Positions 11,876-23,270 of a stretch of DNA of 64,000 nucleotides are shown here, piece by piece. The notes under the pieces were generated by a model. The model worked only from the letters and a program-made list of their open reading frames with translations, made no database searches and was not told the origin of the DNA. The stretch is from Utricularia gibba (lineage: Eukaryota > Streptophyta > Magnoliopsida > Lamiales > Lentibulariaceae). The stretch lies in contig NEEC01000014.1 of assembly GCA_002189035.1 (NCBI GenBank), positions 2,792,501 through 2,856,500 of the forward strand. Direction: 5' to 3'. Both the position numbers and the translations under genes were made by a program. The first letter of the stretch is position 1. Every line of letters begins with the position of its first letter.

Positions 11876-14042
11876 ATGATACAGAAAATGTTGCGGATGA
11901 GGAGGTTCTCCTTTCACGTGGCGGTTGTCGCACTCGCCATCGCTTACATCTACTTTTCCACGCTTCTTGTCTTCATTCACCGATGTTTCGGGCTCCGTTC
12001 CTCACCGGGCATTCTTCACTCCATTTTCTTTACCTTTCTCGCGGCTATGTGTGTTTACAGTTATCGTCTCGCTCTTTACACGGATCCCGGCCGAGTGCCC
12101 TATTCTTATCTTCCAGATATCGAGGACTCCAACACTCCGATCCATGAGATCAAGCGCAAGGTTCGCTATTTTCTTGTGTCTGAGACTCAACTCTGTTTGT
12201 AACGTAATTCATTAAATGCTCTTGATGATGTATCTACGGCCTTTTGTTTTTTTCATTACGAAATTGTACTGCAGGGCTTTTTGAGAGCTTGATGATGCTC
12301 TTGAGAGCTTTTTTCTCATTTAATTGGTGCAATTCCGTATTCTTTTTTTTTCTTTCTCGGGGACCTTGCTGTTATTTCGGCTATGAAATGTGATTATTTC
12401 CCGTCTTTTTGATTGACAAGTCGATTATTTGATCTCCATAGAGTGGAAATGAGTTGTCCTTTTCAAAACATTGAGATTCTCTTCTAGGTTTTGTACTTTG
12501 GTAGAAGACAGGTTCAGTTGAAAGTTTTGTGCAAGTTCTTGCTTTCCTCTGTTTTTTATTTCTGGGCTGAATTCAGGAATGCTTCATGTCCTTGCCTGTT
12601 AAGAGCCGTATGTTGATCGGAATAGATGCCATTATCATATTTAGGTTTAGTTGGTTTTAGAGATAACCTATTTTGTGTAAAGGTTGAATCGAAGTGCAGG
12701 ATATGCGCTTATATGATTGTATGCTAGCTAAAATAGAAGCTGAAGAACACAAGTTGTCAAATGAGATCTCCACCACACACATTTCATTTGAAAAAGCTGC
12801 ATTACTTTATTGATCTGTCGTTGATTGTCACTGTTTTTTCTTTATAATTTGTCTTGGATAGAATGATTAGACGATCTGGATTGTGGTATGATGCTCTGGC
12901 CATTATTCTGCAGGGTGGTGATTTGAGGTACTGCCAGAAGTGCTCCCACTACAAGCCTCCCAGGGCCCATCATTGCCGCATCTGTAATCGATGTGTTTTA
13001 CGAATGGTAGGCTTGTTAAGTATGGTTTTTATTTTTATTGTGATTGTGTTGAGTGTGATTTATACTGCTGTTAAAGTTTTGTCATGCAGGATCACCATTG
13101 TGTTTGGATGGACAACTGCATAGGACATGCGAACTATAAGATTTTCTTTGTCTTTGTATTTTATGCTGTTATCGCATGCATATACTCCTTGGTATGGTCT
13201 CTTCTTGCTATGATTTTCACATAGCAGTTATAGAACACCACAACCGGCTGTAATTCCCTCTCCACAGTAAACACCTCAATGTAATGCTTTTTCCATTTCA
13301 GAGCATGTTCATTGGTAGTGTGACAGTTGACGCTCGGGAGGATATTGAAGACTATTACAGAATCATACATGTAGTTACTTAATTCTTATTCCATTTTCTT
13401 TTTTCCATTTTTTCTGCTTTCAGATTTTCAATAAGTTTTATTCGTGTTTTAGCTTGCTGGGTTATCTTCAGGTAATTTCAGGTTTGCTGCTGGTGCCGTT
13501 AAGCTTGGCACTTGGATTTTTCCTTGGTTGGCATATTTATCTCATTTTGCGAAACAAAACCACTATAGAGGTTCATAATCCCCCTTTTTTGGCATCACAT
13601 ACTTCATAGTTCTCTTCAATTACCAACTGGTACGTTTATTTATTTATTTTTTTTATTGCAGTATCATGAGGGTGTTAGAGCAATGGTTCTGGCGGAAAAG
13701 GGTGGTCACCTCTATTCACATCCATACGACGTTGGTGCATACGAGAACCTGATTGCAGTAAGGATGACCTTTCTTCTTCCTCTCCCCATGTACAAGTGAT
13801 TCAGCTGGAGCTCTCGTTCGAATCACCAAAATTTCTTAACTTCGCCTCACCAGAGCTGAAGCTAAATCACTTCCAAACACCCAGTTTTGCAGCTCTCATG
13901 GCGTTTTCAAATCTTTCCACAGGTTCTGGGTCCGAACATTGCTTACTGGCTTTGGCCAACCTCAAGACACCTTGGCTCTGGCATTTCTTTCAGAACCATG
14001 TTCGATAAACAGATGGGATCATCCGTCACAACAGCACACTAA
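11876..14042 (+). CDS. DHHC-type protein S-acyltransferase (seven exons)
   Basis: Exons are 11876-12160, 12914-13006, 13090-13191, 13302-13370, 13472-13570, 13662-13757 and 13923-14042. All introns are GT-AG and phase 0. The product is 287 aa, as expected for small plant PATs. It transfers palmitate from acyl-CoA to cysteines of membrane proteins at endomembranes or plasma membrane. Features: TM1 about 13-33, TM2 about 45-66, DPG motif 70-72, cysteine-rich domain 96-143 with [18 protein letters not shown] and the catalytic DHHC at 127-130 (second half variant VWMDNCIGH), TM3 about 144-160, TM4 about 184-209, and TTxE motif 213-216 (TTIE). The C-terminus keeps the GPN..YW and SRH.GSG blocks typical of the plant PAT13-16-type group. 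The intron before the CRD is 753 bp. No break was seen and the gene looks intact. The group assignment is from memory of family motifs. Confidence 0.93.
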
Positions 14043-14411
14043 GAGGCTCATTCATTTCCTTCCACGAGCAACTTACTGACTAGAAGTTCCTTAATTTATG
14101 GTACGTACGAGAAACGGCTACTGGTTGTGTGTACTTATGCATGGTCATTCTTGAGAAACGATTTCGGCTCTTCTTATAGGATGTGTAGAATGTAGAAAAC
14201 TCGTCTAGTGTTATTTATCCGCCTTGTGGGTAGAGGGAACCTGTTGCAAGGCTCAGAGGTGTAGCATTCTCTGGAGGAAGGAAGCTGCTTCTGTATATTT
14301 GCTTTTTTTTTTAATTATTTTAAATTTTACCAAAAGAAAAATAAAAGGTGTTGGGATGACATATTACATTTATACCCCCGGGATTCCCAGTGGTAGCCCT
14401 TCCTCCCTTCC
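14043..14411. other. 3' UTR of the palmitoyltransferase and expansin promoter
   Basis: Only about 465 bp separate the two stop/start codons, and the genes are in tandem. A plausible 3' UTR runs through about 14230. 'aaaagaaaaataaaagg' at 14332-14348 is A-rich. No polyadenylation signal can be singled out with confidence. Confidence 0.5.
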
Positions 14412-14419
14412 TATATAAG
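14412..14419 (+). promoter_or_regulatory. TATA box of the expansin gene
   Basis: TATATAAG lies 96 bp upstream of the expansin ATG, in an otherwise C-rich stretch. With a usual plant spacing of about 30 bp, transcription would begin near 14445, leaving a 5' UTR of about 60 nt. The position fits the start codon chosen at 14508. Confidence 0.75.
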
Positions 14420-14507
14420 CACCCCCGCCTAGCCTTACAGTCTACACGCCGTCGCGCACTAAAACACTGATCGTACTTTACGAAGCTCAGCGGACGTTCC
14501 GGTAGCA

Positions 14508-15555
14508 ATGATGAAACGTCTTCTGTTCAGCATTTCCGCCGTTGCATTTCTCCTGCCTGTCACCCGCGCCCGAATCCCCGGCGTCTTCTCCGGCGGTCCA
14601 TGGGAAGCAGCCCATGCGACATTCTACGGCGGCAGCGATGCTTCCGGAACTATGGGTACCCCGAAATTCTCCCCCATTCTTCTAGATTTTCACATGGTGC
14701 TTCACCTCACGTTTTCTCTACAGGCGGCGCGTGCGGATACGGTAACTTGTACAGCCAAGGATACGGCGTGAACACGGCGGCACTAAGCACGGCGCTGTTC
14801 AACACAGGCCTGAGCTGCGGAGCTTGCTTCGAAATCAAGTGCAACGAGCCCAAGTGGTGCAACCCTGGGAATCCCTCAATCATCGTCACCGCCACCAATT
14901 TCTGTCCTCCGAATGACGCGCTTCCGAGTGATAACGGCGGCTGGTGCAATCCCCCGCGGCCGCATTTCGACCTCGCCATGCCAATGTTTCTCAAGATCGC
15001 CGAGTACCGCGCCGGCATAGTCGCCGTCAGCTTCCGCCGGTAAAGCACTTTCACTTCTTTCAGACCGAACTGCCCTATTTTAGCAGCTCTTGTGTACCTG
15101 GGGTGATGGGCTTTACAGTCATTTCCGTTGCTCAGAGAAACCCGGTTGCTTTTCTAACTTTGACCGAAAGCCGTATTAAAAATATTGACACGGGTTTTCA
15201 TTTATTAACCTTTTTGCTTTCCCCTTTTCGTCCGCCCGTTTGCAGTACGCCGTGCCGAAAGCAAGGAGGCATCCGATTCACCGTCAACGGGTTCCGCTAC
15301 TTCAACCTTGTGCTCATCGCAAACGTCGCTGGCGCCGGAGATGTAGTGCGAGCGAGCATCAAAGGCACGAGGACCCAATGGATTCCGCTGAGCCGCAACT
15401 GGGGACAGAACTGGCAGTCAAACGTCGTTCTCGTGGGTCAGGCTCTGTCCTTCAGGGTCACCGCAAGCGACGGTCGCACTTCGACGTCCATGAACGTGGC
15501 TCCTGCTGATTGGCAGTTCGGCCAGACCTTCATGGGTAAAAATTTCAGAATCTGA
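14508..15555 (+). CDS. Alpha-expansin (three exons)
   Basis: Exons are 14508-14655, 14724-15039 and 15246-15555, giving a 257-aa secreted protein. Expansins loosen cell walls non-enzymatically in the apoplast during growth. Residues 1-21 form a signal peptide (MMKRLLFS...VTRA); the second Met at 14511 is an equally good start. The double-psi barrel domain holds GTMGGACGYG (47-56), the Cys-rich [12 protein letters not shown] (78-89), and the HFD motif at 130-132 within [10 protein letters not shown], which marks alpha-expansins. The C-terminal CBM63-like domain holds [14 protein letters not shown] and DWQFGQTF. Splice phases are 1 and 2; the second junction recreates Arg155 and reads [10 protein letters not shown] (usual RRVPC). 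The coding GC content is well above its surroundings. No defect was seen. Confidence 0.94.
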
Positions 15556-16947
15556 GCCCTTTTTTGCCATTAATATTGCTCCACATTTTTCTACTTTTTA
15601 ACGGGGAAAATGTGGAAGCGAGAGCCGAGGGCGGGCCTGTGAATTAGGGATGTTGTTTTAGCGTCGAAGGCGTTGTAGTTCCAGGCCGAAGTGACTGCTG
15701 CTGCAATGTCTTACCTGCAGCCCGCGGCCGTGTTTTGTATCGTCCTTAGAGTTGCCAAATCTTCGATCTGGAAGCCATGTTTTGTATCGGCATTAGGAAA
15801 AACTCTTGTTACGCCTGGCCTGTTATGCCCCAAATGGTCCGCCAAACACAGCGGTTGTGGTTTTGGAGAAAAAGCGCGGGCGAGGACTAGGAAGGAAGGA
15901 GGGATGGGATTCCCTTCCCTTCCCTTCCCGTAAGCAAAAGTTGGTGAAGAAAGAACAAAAACCATATCCGCAGCGATACCGATTCTGTGTGGTTGCCATT
16001 CCCGTGCATCGAGATTCAACAGGCCGTGAGTTCCTTTTTGACCTAACAAAAAGTTGGAAGACAAAACGTACTCTCTCCCATACATTTTTAAAATAAAAAT
16101 TTCGCATTTTTATTAAAAATAAGAATCCTGTGGAACATGGGCATCCTTGTGAAGCGGGAGGAGTGTAACCCAACCCGTGAAGAAAGAGGATGGTATTGGC
16201 TTGGAAAGGGCTCTAGAGGCTCTTTCAACATTCGGGGGCTGTCAAATATTCACAAGCTCACACTCCCCATAATACATGGATTGGACCTTCAATTAGGTAA
16301 TAAATAGAGCTGGACATGGACATGGGTCAACATCAATATCCATTAGATTGACTCTTATCGGGTTTGATCTATGATCTATAACCATGAAAAATAAATATGA
16401 AATAATTCCATAACATATGGGTACGGGTCAATTGAGTTAGGACTAAAGCACAGCCCACTAACAAAAAATTGAGCTATTTTGTGAATCATTCGGATTGATT
16501 TTAACGAATATTAGTTTTCAAAATCCAATAAGGCTCGTTATTCCATAAGAATACAACACTAGTCATCTTGGGAGATAATAGTTCTGCAGAAACCATTTTG
16601 AACCTTCATTGGCTCTCCCACCTTGTTTTGCACTGTTGTTCACAATGTGCTAAAAGAGCAATTGCAACGCAACTTACAAACATATTTCAAACTGAAATTG
16701 AAGCTTTATCCATAGATCACATGTAGATTGCAGTGCTTGGAGACCTTTGAAAATCTAATTGTGAGACGATCCAATGATAAATCTAAAGTGTACATCCCCC
16801 GATTATCCAATTCAATCTCCTAAGATTTGAGAATTTTGAGTTGTTTCACAATGGTATTTCATGAAATCCAAAATGACAAAATCACATAGTATAACACCAA
16901 CATACGAACAAGAGACTCCTTGTGACATTGATGTCTCGAGTGATGGT
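15556..16947. other. Intergenic region after the expansin gene
   Basis: 15600-16180 is relatively GC-rich, with open frames on both strands but no recognisable protein. A short direct repeat 'tgttttgtatcg' occurs at about 15731 and 15779. From 16180 the DNA becomes AT-rich with nothing identified. Confidence 0.5.
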
Positions 16948-18112
16948 GCGTATGATAAACAAAAAATTTATAATATTGTTAAAATTGTAAATTCTTTTAT
17001 CAAATAAATTTGTAAACTTAATTCACATACAATGATACAACAAATATAAGCATAGTGAACTAGAGTCAAATATAAAGAGCTATGTAAAATTCAATACATT
17101 TAATTTGTATTATAGTTAAGAGATTAAGTCTAAGCTAACACTAATTCAGTTCTTTGATAAAATTTAGGAAAGAAAAACAATAAATCACTGAACTCCTTGT
17201 TACCTAAAATGAGATGGGGCGATGCCTTGGGACTCATAGGATTAGCATGCAAATAATACAACTAAACTATAAATTATTTATCTAACAAACAAAAGGTTAT
17301 ATTTATCCAAACCCTTGTTTTCCCTAAATCAATTAGGGTTGTTCTAGTGAATCTCACTACTTTCCCCTTCTAGATATATCCTGATTTGTTAAAAAAATAA
17401 TATGATTATGTGGTAAATGTGATTTAATGAACAACAAACATGTTAAACCTTTTTGCCTCAAGGCACTACTAAGTGCTTAGCTCTTCATGACAAGGGAAAA
17501 GAAAATACTTTCATGACATATCATAAACATCATCGTGGTTCCAAAGTTCAACAACAACAAAGGATACATAATAGAATAATAAACTGTAAATGGTTCACAT
17601 GGAAAAGCTAAAACTATTCTCAAATAGGAGTAATGTCCTTCATAAGAAAAAGAATTATTCAAAAGAGAGTTTGGTTCCTGGTTCGTCTTCTCATTCTTCC
17701 TATAAGTTTTTTTCCTCCTGATCTTTGCCTCAGAAGTGTGTGGCATGTTGGTCCAAGTGTGGAGATATTTTTCTACCTCTTCATCATTCCTCATCATTTC
17801 CAAAATCCAATCTCCTATCTTCTTGGATTTTGATGTCCTTTCTTTTCAAATTTTGTCTCCACCTTCTACCAATTCATTGTTTTCTTTCCGCTCCTTGAGA
17901 TTTTGGCTGCTAAAATGTGCTACATTACTCAAGAGAATGATTAGAACTAAGATTGGAACTAAATTATGGATTTAGTCCCAATTAAGACTAAAAAATGCAA
18001 ACAGTGGTGCTAGTAAAAAAAATGCAGAAATACACAATGAATTCTGAATTTTATAGCAAGATATTAATCATTTCATATCCTTAAATACTTAAAAATATGT
18101 GTCATCAGCGTA
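16948..18112 (-). mobile_element. Solo family-2 LTR with perfect 5-bp target-site duplications
   Basis: The LTR itself spans 16953-18107 (1155 bp), reverse orientation, starting TGATAAACA and ending ACACATATT-like sequence closing in GTCATCA on the plus strand. It is flanked by GCGTA at 16948-16952 and GCGTA at 18108-18112. TG...CA ends, the exact duplication and the absence of internal retroelement sequence show that it was left by LTR-LTR recombination. It aligns by eye with 5298-6340 (same strand) and 53132-54240 (opposite). The open frames inside are not genes. Confidence 0.92.
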
Positions 18113-19283
18113 CATATCTTTTAACTCAAAAATAATGGAATGCTTTATTTATAAATTGGAATAAGTATTTCAATCATGATAATGAAATGAAAAAAAACAT
18201 TGTAAGCATTATTGTACCATATATGATCATGGTAAGGTGGCTCTATTTCAATTATGATAATGAAACGAAAAAATATGTTGTATAGCATTATAGTAACACC
18301 TGCGATGTTTCTTGTAGCAAACATGCTTGCTCCGAGAGTAAAGATAATCCATTTGCAAACTGTATTAAATATGTTTTCCTATTATTTTGTATCATTTGGT
18401 CTTCCTAAATGTTTTAACATATTTGTATGAGTTGTATGAGAGTGAAGTACCAAATGCTCGATTTGGAAGTATTGAAGTAATTAATCAAAAAATGGCATCT
18501 CATCATGTTTAGAGGATTATTGTTTCATGATTTTAACATCCCCTAGCACCACTAACAAGGCTAGTGAGGTGGTAATGTTAGTGAAACCCACCAATTCCAA
18601 CCTATGGGAAACAACATTGAAATTTTGAATTGGGGGAAATTGCAAATTGCATTGTATCTAACATTTACATAGGTGGCTAGAGATATACTAGCACCCCCAA
18701 CTTTGATGATGGCATCAAAGAGTCTCTTCAATTTGGATGAAAGAGTTTTTACGTTGAAATGGTCAAGCTTAACATAAGTTACTTTATTTAATATAAATAA
18801 ATAAATAAATACAAAGTTTGGTTTAAAGAAAACATGGATGATGATGATCCCTTTTTTCCTTATTTATTTTTCATTTTAATTCTTTTTATAGCAAGTAACA
18901 TAAAAAAATTTTAATTTTTCCTATGCAATGTTTATGCATAATGAGTCCCAAACATGAATAAAGGAGGCAAAAATTGTAAAATGTTTGATCATTTAATTTA
19001 TGTATCTTGAAAATAGCTTTGAGCAAGTTATTTCATTTTTTGTTATTTCGTCATACTGTTTAAAGTTAGCAAATTTTTTTTTATCTCTTGAGAAAAATTA
19101 GAGTCAATGTTACATAAAATAAACTTTTGATAGAGATATGTTCCAGGTACCATAATTTTATGTTTGCGGTGCTAAAATAGGTGCATGATCACTTTGATGT
19201 CTAGATATCACAATTTAGCATACATGGTGCCTAGATACTGCACCGATTTAAAGTCATGTTCATAAATGAAGTTTCAACCTATA
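18113..19283. other. AT-rich intergenic region
   Basis: No gene, structured repeat or recognisable element was identified. It contains a short ATAA microsatellite-like run near 18793-18812. Confidence 0.5.
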
Positions 19284-20537
19284 TAATAGCACACAAATTT
19301 TCATGTGTTTAGGATATGATAATTATAGATTTTTAATTATGTTTTTGTTACTTATTTTATTATTTTAAGTATTTTTATGTGTTTAGGAAATATGTGATTT
19401 TTGTATGTTAGTGGGCTAAATCCTTTGATTTAGTCCAACCCATGTTCTTACCCGAATTATGAGTCCAACAGCAGGTCCCAAAGTCATGGAAATATACAAA
19501 GATTTCGTGCAAGTCACCATGCAGTAGAGGGAGTAGGAGCAATGAGTACGTTGTTGCAGCGGCATTCTGCAAGTCAGGGGCAGGAGCAGCAGAGTTGTTA
19601 TAGATTGTACTTGCTTTGGGAATTGAGAGAGGAGAGAAAATCAAGAAGGTGGGAGAATCGCAGAAGGAGCTCGTGCAGAGAAACACATGAGGGGGCTTCT
19701 CCTCCAACAACAAGAACACCGACGAGAAGAGGAAAAGAAGAGCTTCATCCTCAAGAACACCACCAAGGCCTAGTTTAGTGCTACTGTTCCGAGCAGTGAA
19801 CAGTAGCAGACGGGGAACCAAAACAAACTTTTATTTCATTTTCGTTCACTGACTGTTTTTAGTTTCTCTGATAGAATTCCTAACGATGTTTCTGTTACAT
19901 TGGCTATTTAATTTTAATGACATTATGTTTTGCCTTCCAATCATGAGTAGCGAAAACCTTAGGGATGACTTAAGGTAAAACATAGTGGTGTGGATCTAGT
20001 GTTAATAATGAAATTTATATTTGTTTCTTAGTTATTGTTTCTACTGTTTCATGGGTAGACCTAAGGAGGGGAACAAGTAGCTTTGCAACTCAAATGCTCG
20101 ATTTAGAGGTAGACCAACGAACCAAGGCGGAAGCAGTAGGTATTTGTCCAGGGTAGAACCAGTAGAATCGAGTAAACCTAGTTTTATATATTTTGCATGC
20201 GGGTAGACCTAATTGCAATGTTGATGATGATATTGGGGACTAGGTTAACCGAAAATATGATGAATGACCTAGGTAGACTTACATTTTTTGGAGTTATGAG
20301 TATAGAGACATGGTAAATTAAATTAGAGACTTTAGTACCACACCACATGCAGATCATTAAGGCATCTTAGTATTACTCTGTGTCCGAACCAGTATCTTCT
20401 ATTTACAGCGTTGAGACTTGATCTTGTTCATTGAATTTGCTTTCCACTGTTAGTTTGAGCTTAGACTAAGAGCCACTATTATTTCACAATTTGCATATGC
20501 TGAAACACTTAGCAAGCACAAGCTCCTTGTGATCGAC
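19284..20537 (+). repeat. Family-1 LTR (copy B), 3' end removed at the E1 junction
   Basis: It begins TAATAGCACACAAA at 19284 (consensus TGATAGCACACA) and follows copy D block by block. It includes the GGGCTAAATC hairpin near 19413-19437, the CTACTGTTCC hairpin near 19780-19808, the 'gtagacctaaggaggggaacaagtag' region near 20055-20080, and 'gcaagcacaagctcc' at about 20512. It stops after GATCGAC at 20537, exactly where E1's LTR starts. The missing 3' piece (about 120-150 bp) is not found after E1. A 137-aa open frame on the minus strand (19408-19821) lies inside the LTR and is not considered a gene. Confidence 0.8.
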
Positions 20538-21713
20538 TGATAACACCGTTTTTATTGTGTTTTTATGTACGTTTTTAAGTATGTTTTGTAGGGTTAGATT
20601 TTGTTTAGTATGCTAAATTGTCTTCTTTTGTGTATTTGGTTTGGTGAAATGTTTTTATTGTGAAAACAGACTCAATTGGAAACAATTGAGACGAAAACTC
20701 TAATATTTCCTCTAGTATGCGTTTAGGTCTTAACAGGGTAAGAGCTAGTACTATAGCAGTGCATTTTCCACGTTAACAAGTCAGAAGGGACAGAAGAGCT
20801 GTGCAAAAGTCACTTTCCGCCGAAAGCAACCGCCCTTCTGAAATGATAAGATTTGGTGCAGAGATCTCTCTTCTAGAAGCATGAGGAAAAGACAAAGCTA
20901 CCTTACTTTTGAGCTATAAAAGGAAAAAAGGAAGAGAGAGACAGGGTGGAGTGCACAGTGGAGGGGAGAGAGGATAGTAGAGGAGCGGGAGCGAGGAGAA
21001 CTAGGTTTCTCCGGTGAACGTCTCCAGCGACCTCCAGATCTACACTTCTACACCATCTTTCCGCCCAGAAACACTATTTCCAACAGATCTAAGACCGAGA
21101 GCAACCACTGAACATTTAATTTTCCATTTTTTTCACTTCGTTTCTTGTGTTGAACCGCTACTGCTACTGTCTTCATTTTTGTACTTTTTGCTACATTTCG
21201 GTACCTTGTCGTGAACGGGAAACTCTTTGTAATCCTTATTTTAGCTTATGAACATGTTCTTGTTTAATCATTTTTTGTTTGGTTCTAAGTTTAACATGCC
21301 TTTTACTGTTCCTGTGAACCCTTACTCTGTTTTTAAGTGTTTTGAAGCTGGGTTTAAGCCTATGGGCTCTCTTGAGTGACACAAGAGACAGACCTTGGTG
21401 TAAAACCTAGCCAAGTTACTTTTATTTTAAGCTTTCTGCACATTCACGTTAATTTCAGTGCCTTTTCATGCCTGCAACTCATTCATTTCAACTGCTGCTA
21501 TTTTATGTCTTACGCGCATTAGAGCTAAACCCCCAGAAAAACCCTCCTATTTCAGGAAATTGAAACTATTCTTTGTGGATTTGACCCTTTCTTACCACAC
21601 TACATTAATTCCTGTGATTTGTTTAGTAGAATAACTAGGTTTATAAATTTCTTTTGATGCGTTGAATGTGCTAGACCGCGACATCTAGCAAATCTCATTC
21701 TTAACGTTCATCA
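20538..21713 (+). repeat. 5' LTR of E1
   Basis: 1176 bp from TGATAACACC to TTCATCA, three bases before the PBS. The beginning is repeated at 31895-32065 and the last about 150 bp recur, degenerate, at 23801-23950. The AT-rich U3 contains 'gctataaaagg' at about 20920, a likely TATA box for the element transcript. Confidence 0.85.
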
Positions 21714-21716
21714 AAA

Positions 21717-21734
21717 TGGTGCCGTTGCCGGGGA
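21717..21734 (+). other. Primer-binding site of E1, complementary to tRNA-Asp
   Basis: TGGTGCCGTTGCCGGGGA differs at one base from the complement of the 3' end of plant tRNA-Asp (including CCA), which is the usual primer of Athila/Tat elements. It starts 3 nt after the LTR. Confidence 0.88.
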
Positions 21735-21884
21735 ACGGTGTCTGTTAATTTCTCTGTTGTTAATGCATTTACGTTCCTTTGCTTGTCCACTTGAATCCCT
21801 TGATTTGGAGATTGAGAGGACTGCAAAATTACTGAGAAAGAATCACAAACAAAGTTAGCAAGAGGCTAAGTTGAGAACCGAAGA

Positions 21885-23193
21885 GATGGCTGACAACCCA
21901 CCAAACAACCATTAGCTTGTGAATATTTTGAAGAAGACTATTGGAGAGTATGAGTCACCAAGTCATACATATCGAGGGCACTGCATTACCTTTCCTATAG
22001 CAGCAATAAATTTGGAGTTGAGGCCAGGAACTCTTGCTATGTTTCCTAAGTATTATGGGAACAAGAATGACGATCCTCATATGCACATTGACGATTGCAT
22101 TGCTATTGAAGCTGTGCTGCGACACAAGGAAGAGATTGAGGAAGATTTACTACTCAGGGTCTTCCAAATTACACTTAAAAGACACACCAAGACTTGGTTC
22201 AACACACTTGAACCAGGAAGTATAAGAAGTTGGATAGAAATGAAAAAAAACATTTTTAAACCAGTTTTTTCCTACCTCTAGAGTAGACGAAATGCGAAGC
22301 AAAATAGAGAATATTTTTCAGGATTATGATAAGCCTCTACATGAGTATTGGGATAGGTTCACTACTCTTCTTTCGAGCTGTCCACACCATGGATTTGATA
22401 AATTGAAGTAGGTGAAGTGTTTTTTTTTTAAGAGATTGACTGCTGCCCATAGGGATAAATTGGATTCTGCTGCACATGGCAATATGAGGACACTTACCCC
22501 ATCTGAAGGCTGGGAGAAAATCATGGAAATGATTGGACATTCCAGGTATTCTCAATTTAGATCTCGAGCCCAGCGGCAAGTGAACGAAATGGGAGTATTG
22601 AGAGAAGATGAAGCAACAAGAAATGACAAGAACATTGTTGAATTGAATGATATGGTGAAAGGTTTATTCCTTGTTCGTGCCAAATCTATGCCTTGTGACG
22701 TCTGTGGAATTCTTGGACATACTTCTGATTATTGCTCCATGAAAGAAAACTTGGATGAACCACTTGAAGGAGTGAATGCAATGGGGGTATATGAATAACA
22801 GAGTTGATTATTTTAGGCCCAAGCAACCAGCGCTTTGAGCCTATGAGGAATCATCCCAATTTCAGTTGGAGAAGCACCAATATTGAAAATCCGCAACACC
22901 TGGGATTTACTCAACCACAGTGGCAAGGAGCACCACCAATTTCGTTTCAACAAGGACAAAAAGTTTAGTTGGGGAATAGGTATCAAAGCAAGACTTATCA
23001 ACCCCCACATCAAAGAGTCAATCAGCCAAGCACTTCAGGTGCTAAACCACCTCCTTCAACTGAAGAAATGATGAAGATGATGTTGGAAAACATGGCCAGA
23101 CGTGATGCTGAACAAGCAAAAAGAGATGCTGAATCTAAGGAAATGATGAAAGTCTTGAGAGGCAAATTGCCAACTTGCTACAAAGCTTGCTGA
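21885..23193 (+). pseudogene. E1 gag (capsid and CCHC knuckle), broken
   Basis: ATG at 21885 opens MADNPPNNH and then meets a stop. The frame continues at 21919-22281 with retrotransposon gag motifs (AMFPKYYGNKNDDPHMHI, TWFNTLEPGSI, and the usual W.E.....F). After stops it resumes at 22412-22798 with LTAAHRDKLDSAAHGN and a fully conserved CCHC zinc knuckle (CDVCGILGHTSDYC, about 22696-22737). A third segment, 22969-23193, has an acidic/basic helix (ARRDAEQAKRDAES) like the C-terminal gag of Athila elements. Gag would package the element RNA; this copy cannot be translated intact. Confidence 0.8.
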
Positions 23194-23270
23194 ACTGAAA
23201 GGAAATTCAGGGAAACTACCATCTTAGCCCAATGCCAATCTGAAGGCTAACATTTCTACTATAGAACTTT

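Noticed and set aside
15711-16173. Several overlapping frames of 80-124 aa on both strands downstream of the expansin
   Set aside because: They overlap each other in GC-richer DNA, and none has a recognisable domain or splice context.
19408-19821. 137-aa minus-strand open frame
   Set aside because: It is contained in family-1 LTR copy B. Parallel frames in C and D are interrupted, so it reflects LTR composition.
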